Positions 1 to 9,203 are shown, numbered from the stretch's first letter. The stretch is DNA of 64,000 nt from Microcoleus sp. bin38.metabat.b11b12b14.051 (GCF_013299165.1 NZ_JAAFKD010000002.1:186001-250000); one strand, 5' to 3'. Numbers and translations: made by a program. The notes: generated from the sequence alone by a model not told the origin.

Positions 1-1
1 A

Positions 2-589
2 AAGTCTATGACAGCAGGTGTAGAAAGAATCAGCAAAATTGTGCTGTCGCTGCGGAACTTTGCGCGGTTGGACGAATCAGAAATGAAGTGGGCAGACATT
101 CACGAAGGAATTGACAGCACTTTGTTGATTTTGCAGCACAAGTTGAGCAAAAGCTGTGAAAACAAACGGATAGAAATTATTAAAGAATACGGAAAAATCA
201 CGAAAATTTACTGTTGTGCGGGGCAGTTAAATCAGGTATTTCTCAATATTATCAGCAATGCGATCGATGCTCTGCAAAATCAAAATGAACCCCGGACGAT
301 CGTGATTCGCACGCTGATGAAAAAAGCGGGGTTAAAAAACAACAGTAAAAGCAAAGTCGGTGAGGGCGATCGCCTGGTCATTTGCATCGCCGACAGTGGC
401 CCGGGAATGACCGAAGACGTTCGCAAACGGCTGTTTGACCCTTTCTTCACCACCAAACCGGTCGGGTCTGGCACAGGCTTGGGATTGTCCATCAGCCATC
501 AGATTGTGGTAGAAAAACATAGGGGAAGTTTGCGGTGCATCTGCGCGCCCGGACAGGGAGCAGAATTTTGGATTGAAATTCCCTGCTGA
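2..589 (+). CDS. Sensor histidine kinase, C-terminal part (5' end outside window)
   Basis: The frame is open from the first bases, so the gene begins upstream of the window. What is present is the end of the dimerisation helix (residues reading NFARLDES after the expected phospho-acceptor His region) and the whole HATPase_c ATP-binding domain. The N box reads NQVFLNIISNAIDAL, the G1 box ADSGPGM, the F box DPFFTTKP and the G2 box GTGLGLSIS. Such kinases phosphorylate themselves on His and pass the phosphate to a response regulator. The sensor domain and the partner are not visible. The next gene, an adenylate cyclase 170 bp downstream on the same strand, is separate. Family assignment is firm; the signal is unknown. 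Confidence 0.93.
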   Translation, partial: KSMTAGVERISKIVLSLRNFARLDESEMKWADIHEGIDSTLLILQHKLSKSCENKRIEIIKEYGKITKIYCCAGQLNQVFLNIISNAIDALQNQNEPRTIVIRTLMKKAGLKNNSKSKVGEGDRLVICIADSGPGMTEDVRKRLFDPFFTTKPVGSGTGLGLSISHQIVVEKHRGSLRCICAPGQGAEFWIEIPC

Positions 590-758
590 GCGACGGGAAG
601 CGAAGAAGTTTATGTAAAAGTTTCAATATTTAACTTTTAATTTCCCATGACCATCGGTGCTTGTAGTTATCAGGGTTGTGAATTAACGGCACTCAGACGC
701 CGAAATTAATCTCGCTGGCGCAGTGCGCTGATCTGCTGCCCTTATTCGCTAGGCAATT

Positions 759-2627
759 ATGCTGAAAAAACTACCTTTATCCTGGTCTCGCTACATTCCA
801 GCCGGGTTGACGCTCGTTTTGGGTGTGGGCCTGTCGGCCCTATCATTTGCTTTGGTTTGGAGTTGGGAGGACAGGCGCCGCGACTACGAAATGCACCGCC
901 GCATTGATGATATTTCGATCGGCATCGAACGCCAGCTCAACTCCGACTTAGATGCAGTTCTCGCCCTCAGCGACTACATGAAAGCCTTTAGCGCCGTCGA
1001 ACGTTCCTCTTTTACCAGGTTTGTCGGGCGTCCCCTATCCATCCACCCCAGCCTGCAACTGCTGGCTTGGGCCCCGCGCATCCCCAATTCGCAGCGGCGC
1101 AGCTACGAAGCCAAAGCCAGAACCGAAACCGACCCCAGCTTCGAGATTACAGAACGCGGCCCCCGAGGAGAACTCCGCAAAGCGGGCGATCGTTCGGAAT
1201 ACTTGCCGGTTTTCTACATGGAACCTACACCCGGAAACGAGACTGTATTCGGCTTTGATTTGGCTTCTCACCCAGAAATTCGCGCCGCGGTCGATCGCTC
1301 GCGCGATACTGGAGAAATGATTGTCACCAGCTACCCCGGCATAGCTGAGGTAACTCCTGGAGAACCGGGTCTTTTGGCAATAGTTCCGATTTACGTAAAC
1401 AGCACTAAACCCACTACCCTCGAATCCCGCCGCCAACTGCTGCAAGGATTTGTACTGGGCGTATTTCGAGGCAAAGATATTTTCCAAACGTCTTTAAAAG
1501 GACGCAATACCGACTACCTGAACATTTATCTCGCCAGCGAGGCTCCAGACAAGCAACAAGCCCTGCCGCTGTTACCGCACGGGGGCGATCGCGTTCTCCC
1601 AAATCAGGCTGCCCAGAGCCAAATTCAGCAATTTGCGTTGCTGTTCCAATCCGACACCCAACAAGTGCTGACTGCATCGCCCGGTGCGGAAGCAGCCCTC
1701 AAGTCAAACTGTCCGATTCTGGACAATCCAGGCCCGGATTATACAGCTTGTCAAAGGCTGCCAAAAATTAGCGGCCGCCAGTGGTATCTGTACGTGTCCG
1801 CAACGCCGGAAATTCGCAGCACTCGCAAGCACTGGCGCTCTTGGGGAACCCTGACAATGGGGATGCTGTGGACTCTGCTACCGGTGACATATATGCTGAC
1901 AGCTTTGAGCCGCACCGCCCAAATTGAAAAGCTAGCCAGAGAAAGAATTCATCAAGCCGAGCAGTTGCAGGCTGCTTACCTACAGTTGGAACTCGAACAA
2001 GCTAAATCCGAGCAACTGTTGCTCAACGTTTTGCCGGCAGCGATCGCCCTGCGTTTGAAGGACAATGAACACAATATCGCCGAAAGTTTTGGGGAAGTAA
2101 CTGTGATGTTTGCCGACATTGTAGGCTTTACAGAGCTGTCGTCGAGAATTTCAGCGACTGCGGTGGTGAAAGTGCTCAACGATATTTTTTCAGCATTCGA
2201 CCATTTAGCCGATCGCCACGGATTAGAGAAAATTAAGACTATTGGTGATGCTTACATGGTTGTCGGCGGTTTACCTACGCCACGAGAGGATCATGCGGAG
2301 GCGGTGGCGAATATGGCGATCGATATGCTACACGAAATCCGGCTTCTGAGCTTAGATCATTCCGAACCATTCAGCATTCGGATCGGAATTAGCAGCGGCC
2401 CAGTAGTTGCCGGCGTCATCGGCTTAAAAAAGTTTATTTACGATTTGTGGGGCGACACAGTAAATATTGCTTCGCGCATGGAATCCCACGGGATAACAGG
2501 CTGCATTCAAGTCACTGCCGAAACCTATGAAATATTAAAAGATAAATATACTTTTCAGAAGCGGGGCGCCATTCAAGTTAAGGGCAAGGGATACATGGTG
2601 ACATATTTGTTGACTGGAAAGAAATAA
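759..2627 (+). CDS. CHASE-domain class III adenylate cyclase (membrane-bound)
   Basis: 622 residues. A membrane helix at about 12-34 is followed by an extracytoplasmic CHASE-type sensor region (about 70-260), a second helix near 360-385, a short coiled coil and a class III cyclase domain (about 440-620). Metal-binding aspartates are visible at Asp453 (FADIVGF) and Asp497 (KTIGDAY). Lys493 and Asp562 (YDLWGD) are the pair that selects ATP over GTP in this family, and Asn569 and Arg573 are the transition-state residues. The protein should therefore make cAMP from ATP in response to an outside ligand. The domain closely resembles the cyclase at 30092-31504. The start ATG is preceded by a weak purine stretch. 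The ligand is not predictable. Confidence 0.93.
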   Translation: MLKKLPLSWSRYIPAGLTLVLGVGLSALSFALVWSWEDRRRDYEMHRRIDDISIGIERQLNSDLDAVLALSDYMKAFSAVERSSFTRFVGRPLSIHPSLQLLAWAPRIPNSQRRSYEAKARTETDPSFEITERGPRGELRKAGDRSEYLPVFYMEPTPGNETVFGFDLASHPEIRAAVDRSRDTGEMIVTSYPGIAEVTPGEPGLLAIVPIYVNSTKPTTLESRRQLLQGFVLGVFRGKDIFQTSLKGRNTDYLNIYLASEAPDKQQALPLLPHGGDRVLPNQAAQSQIQQFALLFQSDTQQVLTASPGAEAALKSNCPILDNPGPDYTACQRLPKISGRQWYLYVSATPEIRSTRKHWRSWGTLTMGMLWTLLPVTYMLTALSRTAQIEKLARERIHQAEQLQAAYLQLELEQAKSEQLLLNVLPAAIALRLKDNEHNIAESFGEVTVMFADIVGFTELSSRISATAVVKVLNDIFSAFDHLADRHGLEKIKTIGDAYMVVGGLPTPREDHAEAVANMAIDMLHEIRLLSLDHSEPFSIRIGISSGPVVAGVIGLKKFIYDLWGDTVNIASRMESHGITGCIQVTAETYEILKDKYTFQKRGAIQVKGKGYMVTYLLTGKK

Positions 2628-2682
2628 TTCCAGGACGCAGGGTTAGTCAGTCCGATCGATTGACCGCAATCAGATTCGTTCG

Positions 2683-2740
2683 TTCGTAGTGCGGACTTAA
2701 GTCCGCAAAATGCTGCGGACTTAAGTCCGCACTACAAACC
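2683..2740. repeat. Palindromic dispersed repeat, family B (GTAGTGCGGAC type)
   Basis: Two arms reading GTAGTGCGGACTTAAGTCCGC and its reverse complement surround a short loop, forming a near-perfect long hairpin between convergent genes. Related copies lie at about 16498-16557, 25374-25442 and, as a tandem array, at 39175-39741. Confidence 0.85.
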
Positions 2741-2794
2741 GTTTTTGTTACGGTAATCGACTGGACATGATATTATGCGTAAATCCTAGATCCG

Positions 2795-4891
2795 TTATTT
2801 TTTAGCTCGAATTACTAAATCAATTAACTGTTCTCGTCCCCAGAGTTGTACCCCATTCGCTTGAGCCAGTTTATGAGCATTGGATGTAAACTCGCTGTTC
2901 GTAATTGCGATCGCATCCTGCGCCCCATAATACTTAACGGCACTCACCACTTCTTGCACGGCGGAATTTCCCACTTTGCCTTGATAGCGTTTTGCCTGAA
3001 CAACGGTTTTCTTGCGGGCTTTAGAGAGAATCAAGTCCGCACCAAAATCCCCCGTTTTGGGTGTCATTTCGACCGCATAGCCGAGATTGCGGAAACAGCA
3101 GGCCAAAAATTCCTCAAATTCTTCTCCCGTCATGCGATCGACCTGATCGATTAAATACCCAATCTCTGGCACTTCTAACCGCGTAGAACCTGCTAAAATC
3201 TGCTTAAATTTTTTCAGCAGAATTGCACTCAATTTAGCAGAAGCAGAATGAGAAGAGCGAGAGGAAGTTTGTGATTCAGCATCGATTAACTCAGCAATTT
3301 TGGGCAAGTCTAATATCGTAGCAACTTTTAAGATTTTTTTGAAGTTTTGCAGCATACTTGAACTCAATTTATTAGTAGAAGAATCAGAAGATAAAGAGGG
3401 AGTTTGTGATGCAGCTTGGACTTCAGTTTGTGCTTCAGTGGGGGTCGATACAGCATCCTGGATCAAAGTTGGCTGGGCTTGTTTTTTCGCTTGCTTTCTT
3501 TTGCTCAAAACAGCCCGTTGAATTGTCAGCAAAATTTTTCCCTCTTGTTCATTAATTTCACCGTCAGCCTCGATAATCTCAGTGCATCGCTTTAAAAGTG
3601 GTTCGGCAAAGTCAAGTTCGAGTTGTTCGAGTAAAATATCCAACTTGGGAAGCAATTTAGACTTGTTTGTCACAGCTTCAATCTCAGCTAAAGTCCTGGG
3701 ATTTAAATTCGCCGCTTGTAATTCCGGCAATAACTCATCCCATCGGGTAAATTTTTTGCTCGCATAGACGACATACACCAAAATCCAATCCATCACCGTT
3801 TCTTGTGCGATCGCTTTTTCTAAATATTGCTCACTTTCCGCTTGCAATACCTCTCGTAAATCTTCGAGCTTAGTTTCGATTTTCGAGGAATCGAGATGCG
3901 CTTCATAAAACCGACAAGCACCGTATCCCATCGCGTAAATCATGGCGGCACTGGCGCTAGCATTAATCACCGCACCCGCTAAGGGAATATTGCTGACAAG
4001 GGTAACTCCAGCTTCGATCGCTAAATTGCTACCCAAGGATAAACCGAAAATAGCGACAACTTCTTTTTTGCGATCGCTCGATCGCAAATCCATGCCATAG
4101 GCGGCAGCAATTTGATAAACCAACTCAGCAGATAACGCAGTCATTGCCGCTAAATCCATGCCAGCCAACGCCAAAGCCACGCCGGGGACTAAACTGCTAG
4201 CCAAGCCAGTTCCTGCCGCTAGCAAGGCTTTTTCCACCATCAAGTGATGTGCGATTTCTTGGGGTTTCTCGTGAGGATATTGGCGCTGTAACTCTCGAAC
4301 TTGCGCCTCGGCATTCACGACATCAACAGCATCTATAGCATTAACTAACCAGTCGATTTTGAACTTTTCAGTCAGTTTTTTCAGGATAGGACTTTGGGAA
4401 ATCAAACCGATGGATGAACCCAAAAAATTGGGAACTTGCATTGCTGCACTTCCGGCACTCGCGGCCGCATTCCCCATCGCACTCGCCGTATCAACAATGG
4501 CACTTCCGGCACTCGCCGCCGCATTCCCCACCGCACTCGCCGTATCAACGATCGCACTTCCAGCACTCGCCGCCGCATTTCCCACCGCACTCGCCGCCGC
4601 ATTCCCTACCGCACTCGCCGTATCAACGATCGCACTTCCGGCACTCGCGGCCACATTTCCCACCGCACTCGCCGTATCAACAACGGCACTTCCAGCACTC
4701 GCCGCCGCATTTCCCACCGCACTCGCGCTTGCAGAGACGGCTCCGAAAACGGAACCGAACCAATTGGATGTATCCTCTGGTTTAGCCTGCACATCCGATT
4801 TGCATTGATCGTTAGTTTCTGCTACTTCGATTACTGATGGAACTTGTTCTGAGTGGGTGCTATCTGTTTTGGTTTCGTTGTTATTTGGCAT
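2795..4891 (-). CDS. Ala/Ser-repeat, helical membrane-like, TerB-like and Mrr-type nuclease protein
   Basis: 698 residues with an unusual order of parts. Residues 52-150 hold five copies and one partial copy of an 18-residue Ala/Gly/Ser repeat (ASAVGNAAASAGSAIVDT). Residues 215-330 are hydrophobic helices with a small-residue pattern resembling EcsC or DUF697-type regions. Residues 425-465 contain an EADGEINEQEG segment typical of TerB-like acidic helical domains. The C terminus (about 586-698) is an Mrr-type restriction endonuclease fold: EEFEEFL helix, Asp619 in GADL and the Q632-A-K634 motif, which form the usual D-QxK catalytic set. Mrr nucleases cleave foreign or modified DNA. Together this suggests a membrane-associated defence nuclease; that role is inference. 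It is monocistronic, with a Uma2 gene diverging upstream. Confidence 0.7.
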   Translation of the reverse strand: MPNNNETKTDSTHSEQVPSVIEVAETNDQCKSDVQAKPEDTSNWFGSVFGAVSASASAVGNAAASAGSAVVDTASAVGNVAASAGSAIVDTASAVGNAAASAVGNAAASAGSAIVDTASAVGNAAASAGSAIVDTASAMGNAAASAGSAAMQVPNFLGSSIGLISQSPILKKLTEKFKIDWLVNAIDAVDVVNAEAQVRELQRQYPHEKPQEIAHHLMVEKALLAAGTGLASSLVPGVALALAGMDLAAMTALSAELVYQIAAAYGMDLRSSDRKKEVVAIFGLSLGSNLAIEAGVTLVSNIPLAGAVINASASAAMIYAMGYGACRFYEAHLDSSKIETKLEDLREVLQAESEQYLEKAIAQETVMDWILVYVVYASKKFTRWDELLPELQAANLNPRTLAEIEAVTNKSKLLPKLDILLEQLELDFAEPLLKRCTEIIEADGEINEQEGKILLTIQRAVLSKRKQAKKQAQPTLIQDAVSTPTEAQTEVQAASQTPSLSSDSSTNKLSSSMLQNFKKILKVATILDLPKIAELIDAESQTSSRSSHSASAKLSAILLKKFKQILAGSTRLEVPEIGYLIDQVDRMTGEEFEEFLACCFRNLGYAVEMTPKTGDFGADLILSKARKKTVVQAKRYQGKVGNSAVQEVVSAVKYYGAQDAIAITNSEFTSNAHKLAQANGVQLWGREQLIDLVIRAKK
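4435..4735. repeat. 54-bp coding tandem repeat
   Basis: Five full copies and one partial copy of a 54-bp unit encode the 18-residue Ala/Ser/Gly repeat in the N-terminal part of the Mrr-type protein. The copies are almost identical at the DNA level, which points to recent expansion or gene conversion and makes the copy number likely to vary between strains. Confidence 0.9.
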
Positions 4892-5234
4892 GGGTTTATA
4901 CCATTTATAAAAAAGCTGGCTACAAGAAAAATATTAGGTTTGTTTCCTGGGTTATTAAAAATAACAGGTGCGTCGCTATTAGATTCTCGCTCTTTTTTGA
5001 GGATTGTCGATGTATCCGCATCCTACGAATTTTGCTAAGATAGAGTAAGATTAAGGTATTCTGTCCTATCAATTCCGGTTGCATCGGAATTAATATTATC
5101 CGAAATGAGGACACTGCACGTGCCGTCTCTCTACGGTGATTAATGTAGGGACACTGCACGTGCCGTCTCCTCGCTTATCATGTCTGAGTGCAACAGTCTC
5201 TTGATGTCACGCCTGCACCAAATGAGGAAAAACC
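4892..5234. other. Intergenic region with a direct repeat
   Basis: This 343-bp gap lies between divergent genes and must contain both promoters. A 20-bp direct repeat, GACACTGCACGTGCCGTCTC, occurs at about 5109 and 5151 and looks like part of a dispersed element. No small gene or RNA was recognised. Confidence 0.6.
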
Positions 5235-5837
5235 ATGACGACGCTGCTAATTCAAACCGAAAGCATCCCACTGATCGTCAATCTCCCTGCGATCGAATTG
5301 ATGACTGTTGAACAGTTCTCTGAATTCTGTCTAGTTAATCGCGATTTGAGAATTGAGCGTACAGCCAGTGGAGAAGTTATCATTATGCCACCAGCCTTTT
5401 CAGATACAGGGAACCGCAACTTCAAGATTACCATACAATTGGGGAACTGGGCAGAAGAAGATGGCACAGGTGAAACGTTTGACTCCAGTGCAGGCTTTAC
5501 CTTGCCGAATGGAGCAACCCGCTCCCCCGATGCCTCATGGATTAAACTAGAGCGCTGGAATGCCTTAACTGAAGCACAAAAAGCCTCATTCGCCCCGATT
5601 TGTCCAGACTTTGTGATTGAATTGCGGTCTTCTAGTGACACTCTCAAGGGATTGCAAAAAAAGATGCAAGAATATATTGACAACGGTGTATCGCTCGGCT
5701 TGTTGATCGATCGCAAAAACAGAAAAGTCTACATCTACCGTCCCGATCGCGAACCTCAAATTTTGGATAATCCTGAAACAGTGAGCGCAGATCCAGAGTT
5801 ACCGGGATTTGTCTTGCGAATGGCAAAAATCTGGTAA
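5235..5837 (+). CDS. Uma2 family protein (PD-(D/E)XK nuclease fold)
   Basis: 200 residues, the usual length of the Uma2 (DUF820) family, which is greatly expanded in cyanobacteria. The family features are visible: the N-terminal MTVEQFSEFC segment, a glycine-rich turn before SPDASWI (active-site Asp), PDFVIELRS (active-site Glu) and a C-terminal YRPDREPQIL strand. The fold is that of a restriction-endonuclease-like enzyme, but the biological role of Uma2 proteins is not established. The ATG is preceded by GAGGAAAAACC, a plausible ribosome site. The gene is alone. Another complete member lies at 37190 and a truncated one at 16056. Confidence 0.88.
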   Translation: MTTLLIQTESIPLIVNLPAIELMTVEQFSEFCLVNRDLRIERTASGEVIIMPPAFSDTGNRNFKITIQLGNWAEEDGTGETFDSSAGFTLPNGATRSPDASWIKLERWNALTEAQKASFAPICPDFVIELRSSSDTLKGLQKKMQEYIDNGVSLGLLIDRKNRKVYIYRPDREPQILDNPETVSADPELPGFVLRMAKIW

Positions 5838-5929
5838 TGCGAGATAGTTACATCGGGTGCATCTCATTTTTGCAAATATATTCGTAGGGGCGAAGCATTC
5901 CGGCAGTAAATTTCTGGTTATCACTAAGG

Positions 5930-6040
5930 AGCGCGAATTAAATAACTTACAATAACTTACAATTTTAATTTTTATTGTGGGATGTCCCGCCCGTCCCACA
6001 AACTTGTGGAAGTTATTTAATTCTCATTCCTAATAAGTTG
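5930..6040. repeat. Inverted repeat element, non-coding
   Basis: Arms GAATTAAATAACTT and AAGTTATTTAATTC enclose an inner GTGGGA/TCCCAC stem. The structure resembles a small non-autonomous palindromic element between convergent genes. No coding content was seen. Confidence 0.6.
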
Positions 6041-6083
6041 TCTGCCAGAATGCTTCGCCCTTGCACTCGTTGAGATGCACCCA

Positions 6084-6851
6084 TTATACCATAATCGCAG
6101 ACATCAATTCATCCGTCATTTCAAAATTAGCCGTTACGCTTTGCACGTCGTCCAAATCTTCCAAGGCGTCCATCAATTTAAGCAGCGATCGAGCTTTTTC
6201 AGGAGTCTCAATTTCCACCGTATTACTCGGAATCCAGCGAGTTTCTGACTGTAAAACTGCAAAACCTGTTTGTTTCAAAACATCAGCCAATTTTTCCAAA
6301 TTCGGCACGCTTGTAAAAACCTCTGCACCTTCGGTATCCTCATCAATTGATATCAAATCATAGGATTCCGCTTCTGCTTCTAGCGACGCATCAAACAATT
6401 GTTCCTCATCAATCGGGCCGCGTACCGTGCAAACTCCTTTGTGGTCAAACATCCAGCCCACACAACCATTTTCGCCCAGATTGCCGCCATTTTTATTAAA
6501 AGCTTCTCGCAAGTCAGCCGCCGTGCGATTGCGGTTGTCTGTCAGCGCTTCAATCAGAATCGCTACGCCACCAACGCCGTAACCTTCGTAGCGAATGGCT
6601 TCTAATTCGGAACTCCCTCCGGCTAAACCGGCACCTTTGGCGATCGCCCTTTCGATATTTTCACTAGGAATATCTGCCGCCTTGGCTTTTTCAATAGCTG
6701 TCCGCAGTTGAAAATTGCCAGCAGGATCGGGAACTCCGCTGCGGGCGGCGACAATTATTTCGCGAGATATTCTAGCAAAAACTTTGCCTTTAGCGGAATC
6801 AACTCTCGCTTTTTGGCGTTTAATAGTCGCCCACTTACTGTGTCCAGACAT
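6084..6851 (-). CDS. YebC/PmpR family DNA-binding regulatory protein
   Basis: 255 residues, full length for the YebC/TACO1 family. The N terminus MSGHSKWATIKRQKA is the family signature, followed by the basic KGKVFARISREI helix and the GYGVGGVAILIEALTDNRNRTAADLR block with the GGNLGENGCVGWMF motif. Bacterial members bind DNA as regulators (PmpR) and/or bind the ribosome to relieve stalling. Which applies here cannot be told from sequence. The gene stands alone, with short gaps to its neighbours. Assignment is very secure; function within the family is less so. Confidence 0.95.
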   Translation of the reverse strand: MSGHSKWATIKRQKARVDSAKGKVFARISREIIVAARSGVPDPAGNFQLRTAIEKAKAADIPSENIERAIAKGAGLAGGSSELEAIRYEGYGVGGVAILIEALTDNRNRTAADLREAFNKNGGNLGENGCVGWMFDHKGVCTVRGPIDEEQLFDASLEAEAESYDLISIDEDTEGAEVFTSVPNLEKLADVLKQTGFAVLQSETRWIPSNTVEIETPEKARSLLKLMDALEDLDDVQSVTANFEMTDELMSAIMV

Positions 6852-6999
6852 ACCGATTTGAGATTTAAGATTTACAACGTGCGATCGACATTAAATGATA
6901 GCACTCTGATTTTTACAGACCAGATTAGCGTAGGGTGTGCACTGCACACCTTACCCGTACACATAGCATAGAATGCGATTTTTCGCACGAATGTCAACT

Positions 7000-7638
7000 T
7001 TAATTAAAGCGGACAACGGTTTCAGAGTCCGTGAGGTGAGAAGTATCGCCATGAAGTGCGATCGACCATTCGCTGCGATCGCGCACCACTTTCACCAAAC
7101 AGCACAAAGCAGCATTAATTTTCGTATTAGCAGGGCCCGCTAGCCCGATCGCACTTCCGACAACCGACGAACCATGACCTACCAATAACATATCCTCAGA
7201 AAACTCAGCAGCGAGGCGTTTTGCAGTGTCTCCCGCCCTTTTGAGACAAGCTTCGCCCGTTTCGGGATAACTAACAATACCGCCTTTATAAGAAGCATCA
7301 ATCCTCGGAAAACGCCTGCACAAATCCTCGACAGATTCAGTTTCCGGCATTTCCGTCATCCAGTCAGAATTCAGCCATTCGCAGAGTCCCCACTCTAGTT
7401 TAATGGACAAATCGAGAGCTTCCGCCGCGTAGTTTGCCGTTTGGACAGTACGCAAAAAAGGCGAAGCGAAAATATGAGAAATTCCTTCACCTTTGAGGCG
7501 ATTGGCGAGTTGTTTAGCTTGGACGTGACCATCTTCGGAAAGGTGGGGGTCATAGCGGTGTTCAGCGCTGAGAAACCAGTCGGGGTTAACGAAGTCGATG
7601 CGGTTTCCGTGGCGTGCGATCCAAACTGTTTGCGGCAT
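7000..7638 (-). CDS. Histidine phosphatase (phosphoglycerate mutase-like) family protein
   Basis: 212 residues. The catalytic RHG motif sits at the start (WIARHGNRIDF), with the second conserved His in LLVGHGSSV and the substrate-pocket arginine in FASPFLRTVQTANY. These residues form the phosphohistidine site of the branch that includes phosphoglycerate mutases and many small-molecule or protein phosphatases. The substrate cannot be assigned. The layout resembles the eukaryotic-like UBASH3/Sts-type phosphatases found in cyanobacteria rather than glycolytic mutase. It is a single gene, with a palindromic repeat upstream of its start. Confidence 0.88.
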   Translation of the reverse strand: MPQTVWIARHGNRIDFVNPDWFLSAEHRYDPHLSEDGHVQAKQLANRLKGEGISHIFASPFLRTVQTANYAAEALDLSIKLEWGLCEWLNSDWMTEMPETESVEDLCRRFPRIDASYKGGIVSYPETGEACLKRAGDTAKRLAAEFSEDMLLVGHGSSVVGSAIGLAGPANTKINAALCCLVKVVRDRSEWSIALHGDTSHLTDSETVVRFN

Positions 7639-7678
7639 AAGTTGGTTTTAGTTTTGCTTCTAGATGTAATATTATCGG

Positions 7679-7788
7679 GACTTACGCACCACGATCAAAG
7701 AAACCGGGTTTTTTACTTAATCTGTGGACGACAGCGCAGGATTTTCGGCAAAAACCCGGTTTCTGGCTACCAATGCGTAAGTCATAAT
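7679..7788. repeat. Palindromic element with nested arms
   Basis: Outer arms GACTTACGCA/TGCGTAAGTC and inner arms AGAAACCGGGTTTTT/AAAAACCCGGTTTCT form a long imperfect hairpin of about 110 bp. Pieces of the same AAACCGGGTT motif recur near 13665-13730 and 31545. It is probably a miniature mobile element. Confidence 0.8.
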
Positions 7789-7919
7789 TATATCAAAATT
7801 AGGTAATTTGATTTGTTGTCAAGTTATTGGTTTGATTTTGTTAACCACAGATGCACGCAGATAGATACAGATAGATGGTGGATTTTGGCAAGGGGTGAAA
7901 AGTGCGATCGCTTTAGCTT

Positions 7920-9107
7920 TTATTGAATTTTTGATAGCCACTTATCCAAGGATAAATTTATCAATGAGTCTATAGAGTGATATGACAAAGTAAGTTCTTT
8001 AAATGAATAATAAAAATCATATACTCCAGGAACTACTGTGTTTACCTCTATATCTGCTATATATTCTTCTATACATCTCAATTCTTCATATGTTACCAAC
8101 TGGGAATTAAGAATTGTTTTATAGGCTTGCCAAGCAGTATCAATATTACTTCGCTTAATTTTTTCATAAATATTCTGCCTTTCGTATTCATTATATTTTT
8201 TATAGTTATCTGGATTTAAAATAGCAATCATTTTCCAGCCGCGATATATGATAGTTTTTTTTGTCGCTGATATTTTTCTACCCACTCCACTTTTAACATA
8301 ACCTTCGATCAATGCCTTGTTATTCCAATTTGTCCAAATTCTTGCTCTGCCAATAGTTTTACTTGTCAGGTTTTTTAATGGCAGCCATAGAAATAAGATT
8401 ATAGTTCCTTTGCTATCCGAACATAACTCAGCACAGAATTTACTATTTTTACTGTTTCCATTTCCATACTTGATACTCCCAGCCGACACAACTTCTTCCA
8501 TCCGCTTATCAAAGCTGAGAAGTTTATGCCTAATTTTTAAGATTTCTTGCTGTTGAATAAGCTCGCACTTACTCAAAAGTTTCAAAAGTGCTTTGGGTGG
8601 ACTCGGTATATTCTCTGTGCTTTCTCTTTCTTGATATGTAATCTTTACTTGTGAAGTATGCCCAGTATCTACATCTTTCAAATGGAGATATAAATTATCC
8701 CTATCAGGAACTATCGCAAATTCTAAAAACTCTAAAAGTAGATGATTGTACTTCCTATCAGTAAAACTATCCCTGTGAAAACTAGGCGCAATCGCGACTA
8801 AACGAACAGGGCGATCGTAGTTTACTTGGTCGGCAAAAGGTTTGCTCTCTAGCAAAGCATGATAATAACGAGTTAACTGCTGGACGATATATCGATCTTC
8901 ACCGTTTTTCAACTCCAGCACTGCTAAACTTTTATTGTCATCAACTGCGATGATATCGCATCTTTGTTCGTTAACAGTATATTGCCGCTTGATAAGTGTC
9001 AAGCCGAGCAAACTCTCCAAATGAGCTTCGACAAAATCCTCTAAAGCCTCTTCGCTGACAAATTCCCACCCTGTCCCTGTTTTCCTTAAGGCTGCGCTGC
9101 TGAGCAT
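7920..9107 (-). CDS. NucS-like PD-(D/E)XK nuclease-domain protein
   Basis: 395 residues if translation starts at the ATG ending at 9107. That start gives the family-typical MLSSAALRKTGTGWEF. An in-frame ATG at 9188 would add 27 residues read largely through a palindromic repeat and is less likely. Residues 20-130 resemble the DUF91/NucS endonuclease domain: Asp51 in RCDIIAVD, Glu65 and Lys67 in VLELKNG, then QQLTRYYHALLE. These form a PD-(D/E)XK site for cleaving DNA ends or flaps. The C-terminal 230 residues are A+T-rich and unrecognised. The gene follows a methyltransferase gene on the same strand. Enzymatic activity is inference from the motif. Confidence 0.8.
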   Translation of the reverse strand: MLSSAALRKTGTGWEFVSEEALEDFVEAHLESLLGLTLIKRQYTVNEQRCDIIAVDDNKSLAVLELKNGEDRYIVQQLTRYYHALLESKPFADQVNYDRPVRLVAIAPSFHRDSFTDRKYNHLLLEFLEFAIVPDRDNLYLHLKDVDTGHTSQVKITYQERESTENIPSPPKALLKLLSKCELIQQQEILKIRHKLLSFDKRMEEVVSAGSIKYGNGNSKNSKFCAELCSDSKGTIILFLWLPLKNLTSKTIGRARIWTNWNNKALIEGYVKSGVGRKISATKKTIIYRGWKMIAILNPDNYKKYNEYERQNIYEKIKRSNIDTAWQAYKTILNSQLVTYEELRCIEEYIADIEVNTVVPGVYDFYYSFKELTLSYHSIDSLINLSLDKWLSKIQ

Positions 9108-9144
9108 TTTGACACTGGTAGATAAAATAGTAATTATTGTCTTC

Positions 9145-9188
9145 CAGTCCGCGGAGGCGGACATCGTTTGTATAGCCGCGAATTCCAT
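9145..9188. repeat. Partial copy of palindromic repeat family A
   Basis: The TCCGCGGAGGCGGACATCG core followed by TATAGCCGCG matches one half of the family seen at 27290-27420 and 33630-33870. It separates the methyltransferase stop from the likely start of the nuclease gene. Confidence 0.7.
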
Positions 9189-9203
9189 TCGCCGGGTAAC
9201 TAA

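Noticed and set aside
4359-4837. Plus-strand frames across the 54-bp repeats
   Set aside because: They mirror the Ala/Ser coding repeat and have no start signals.
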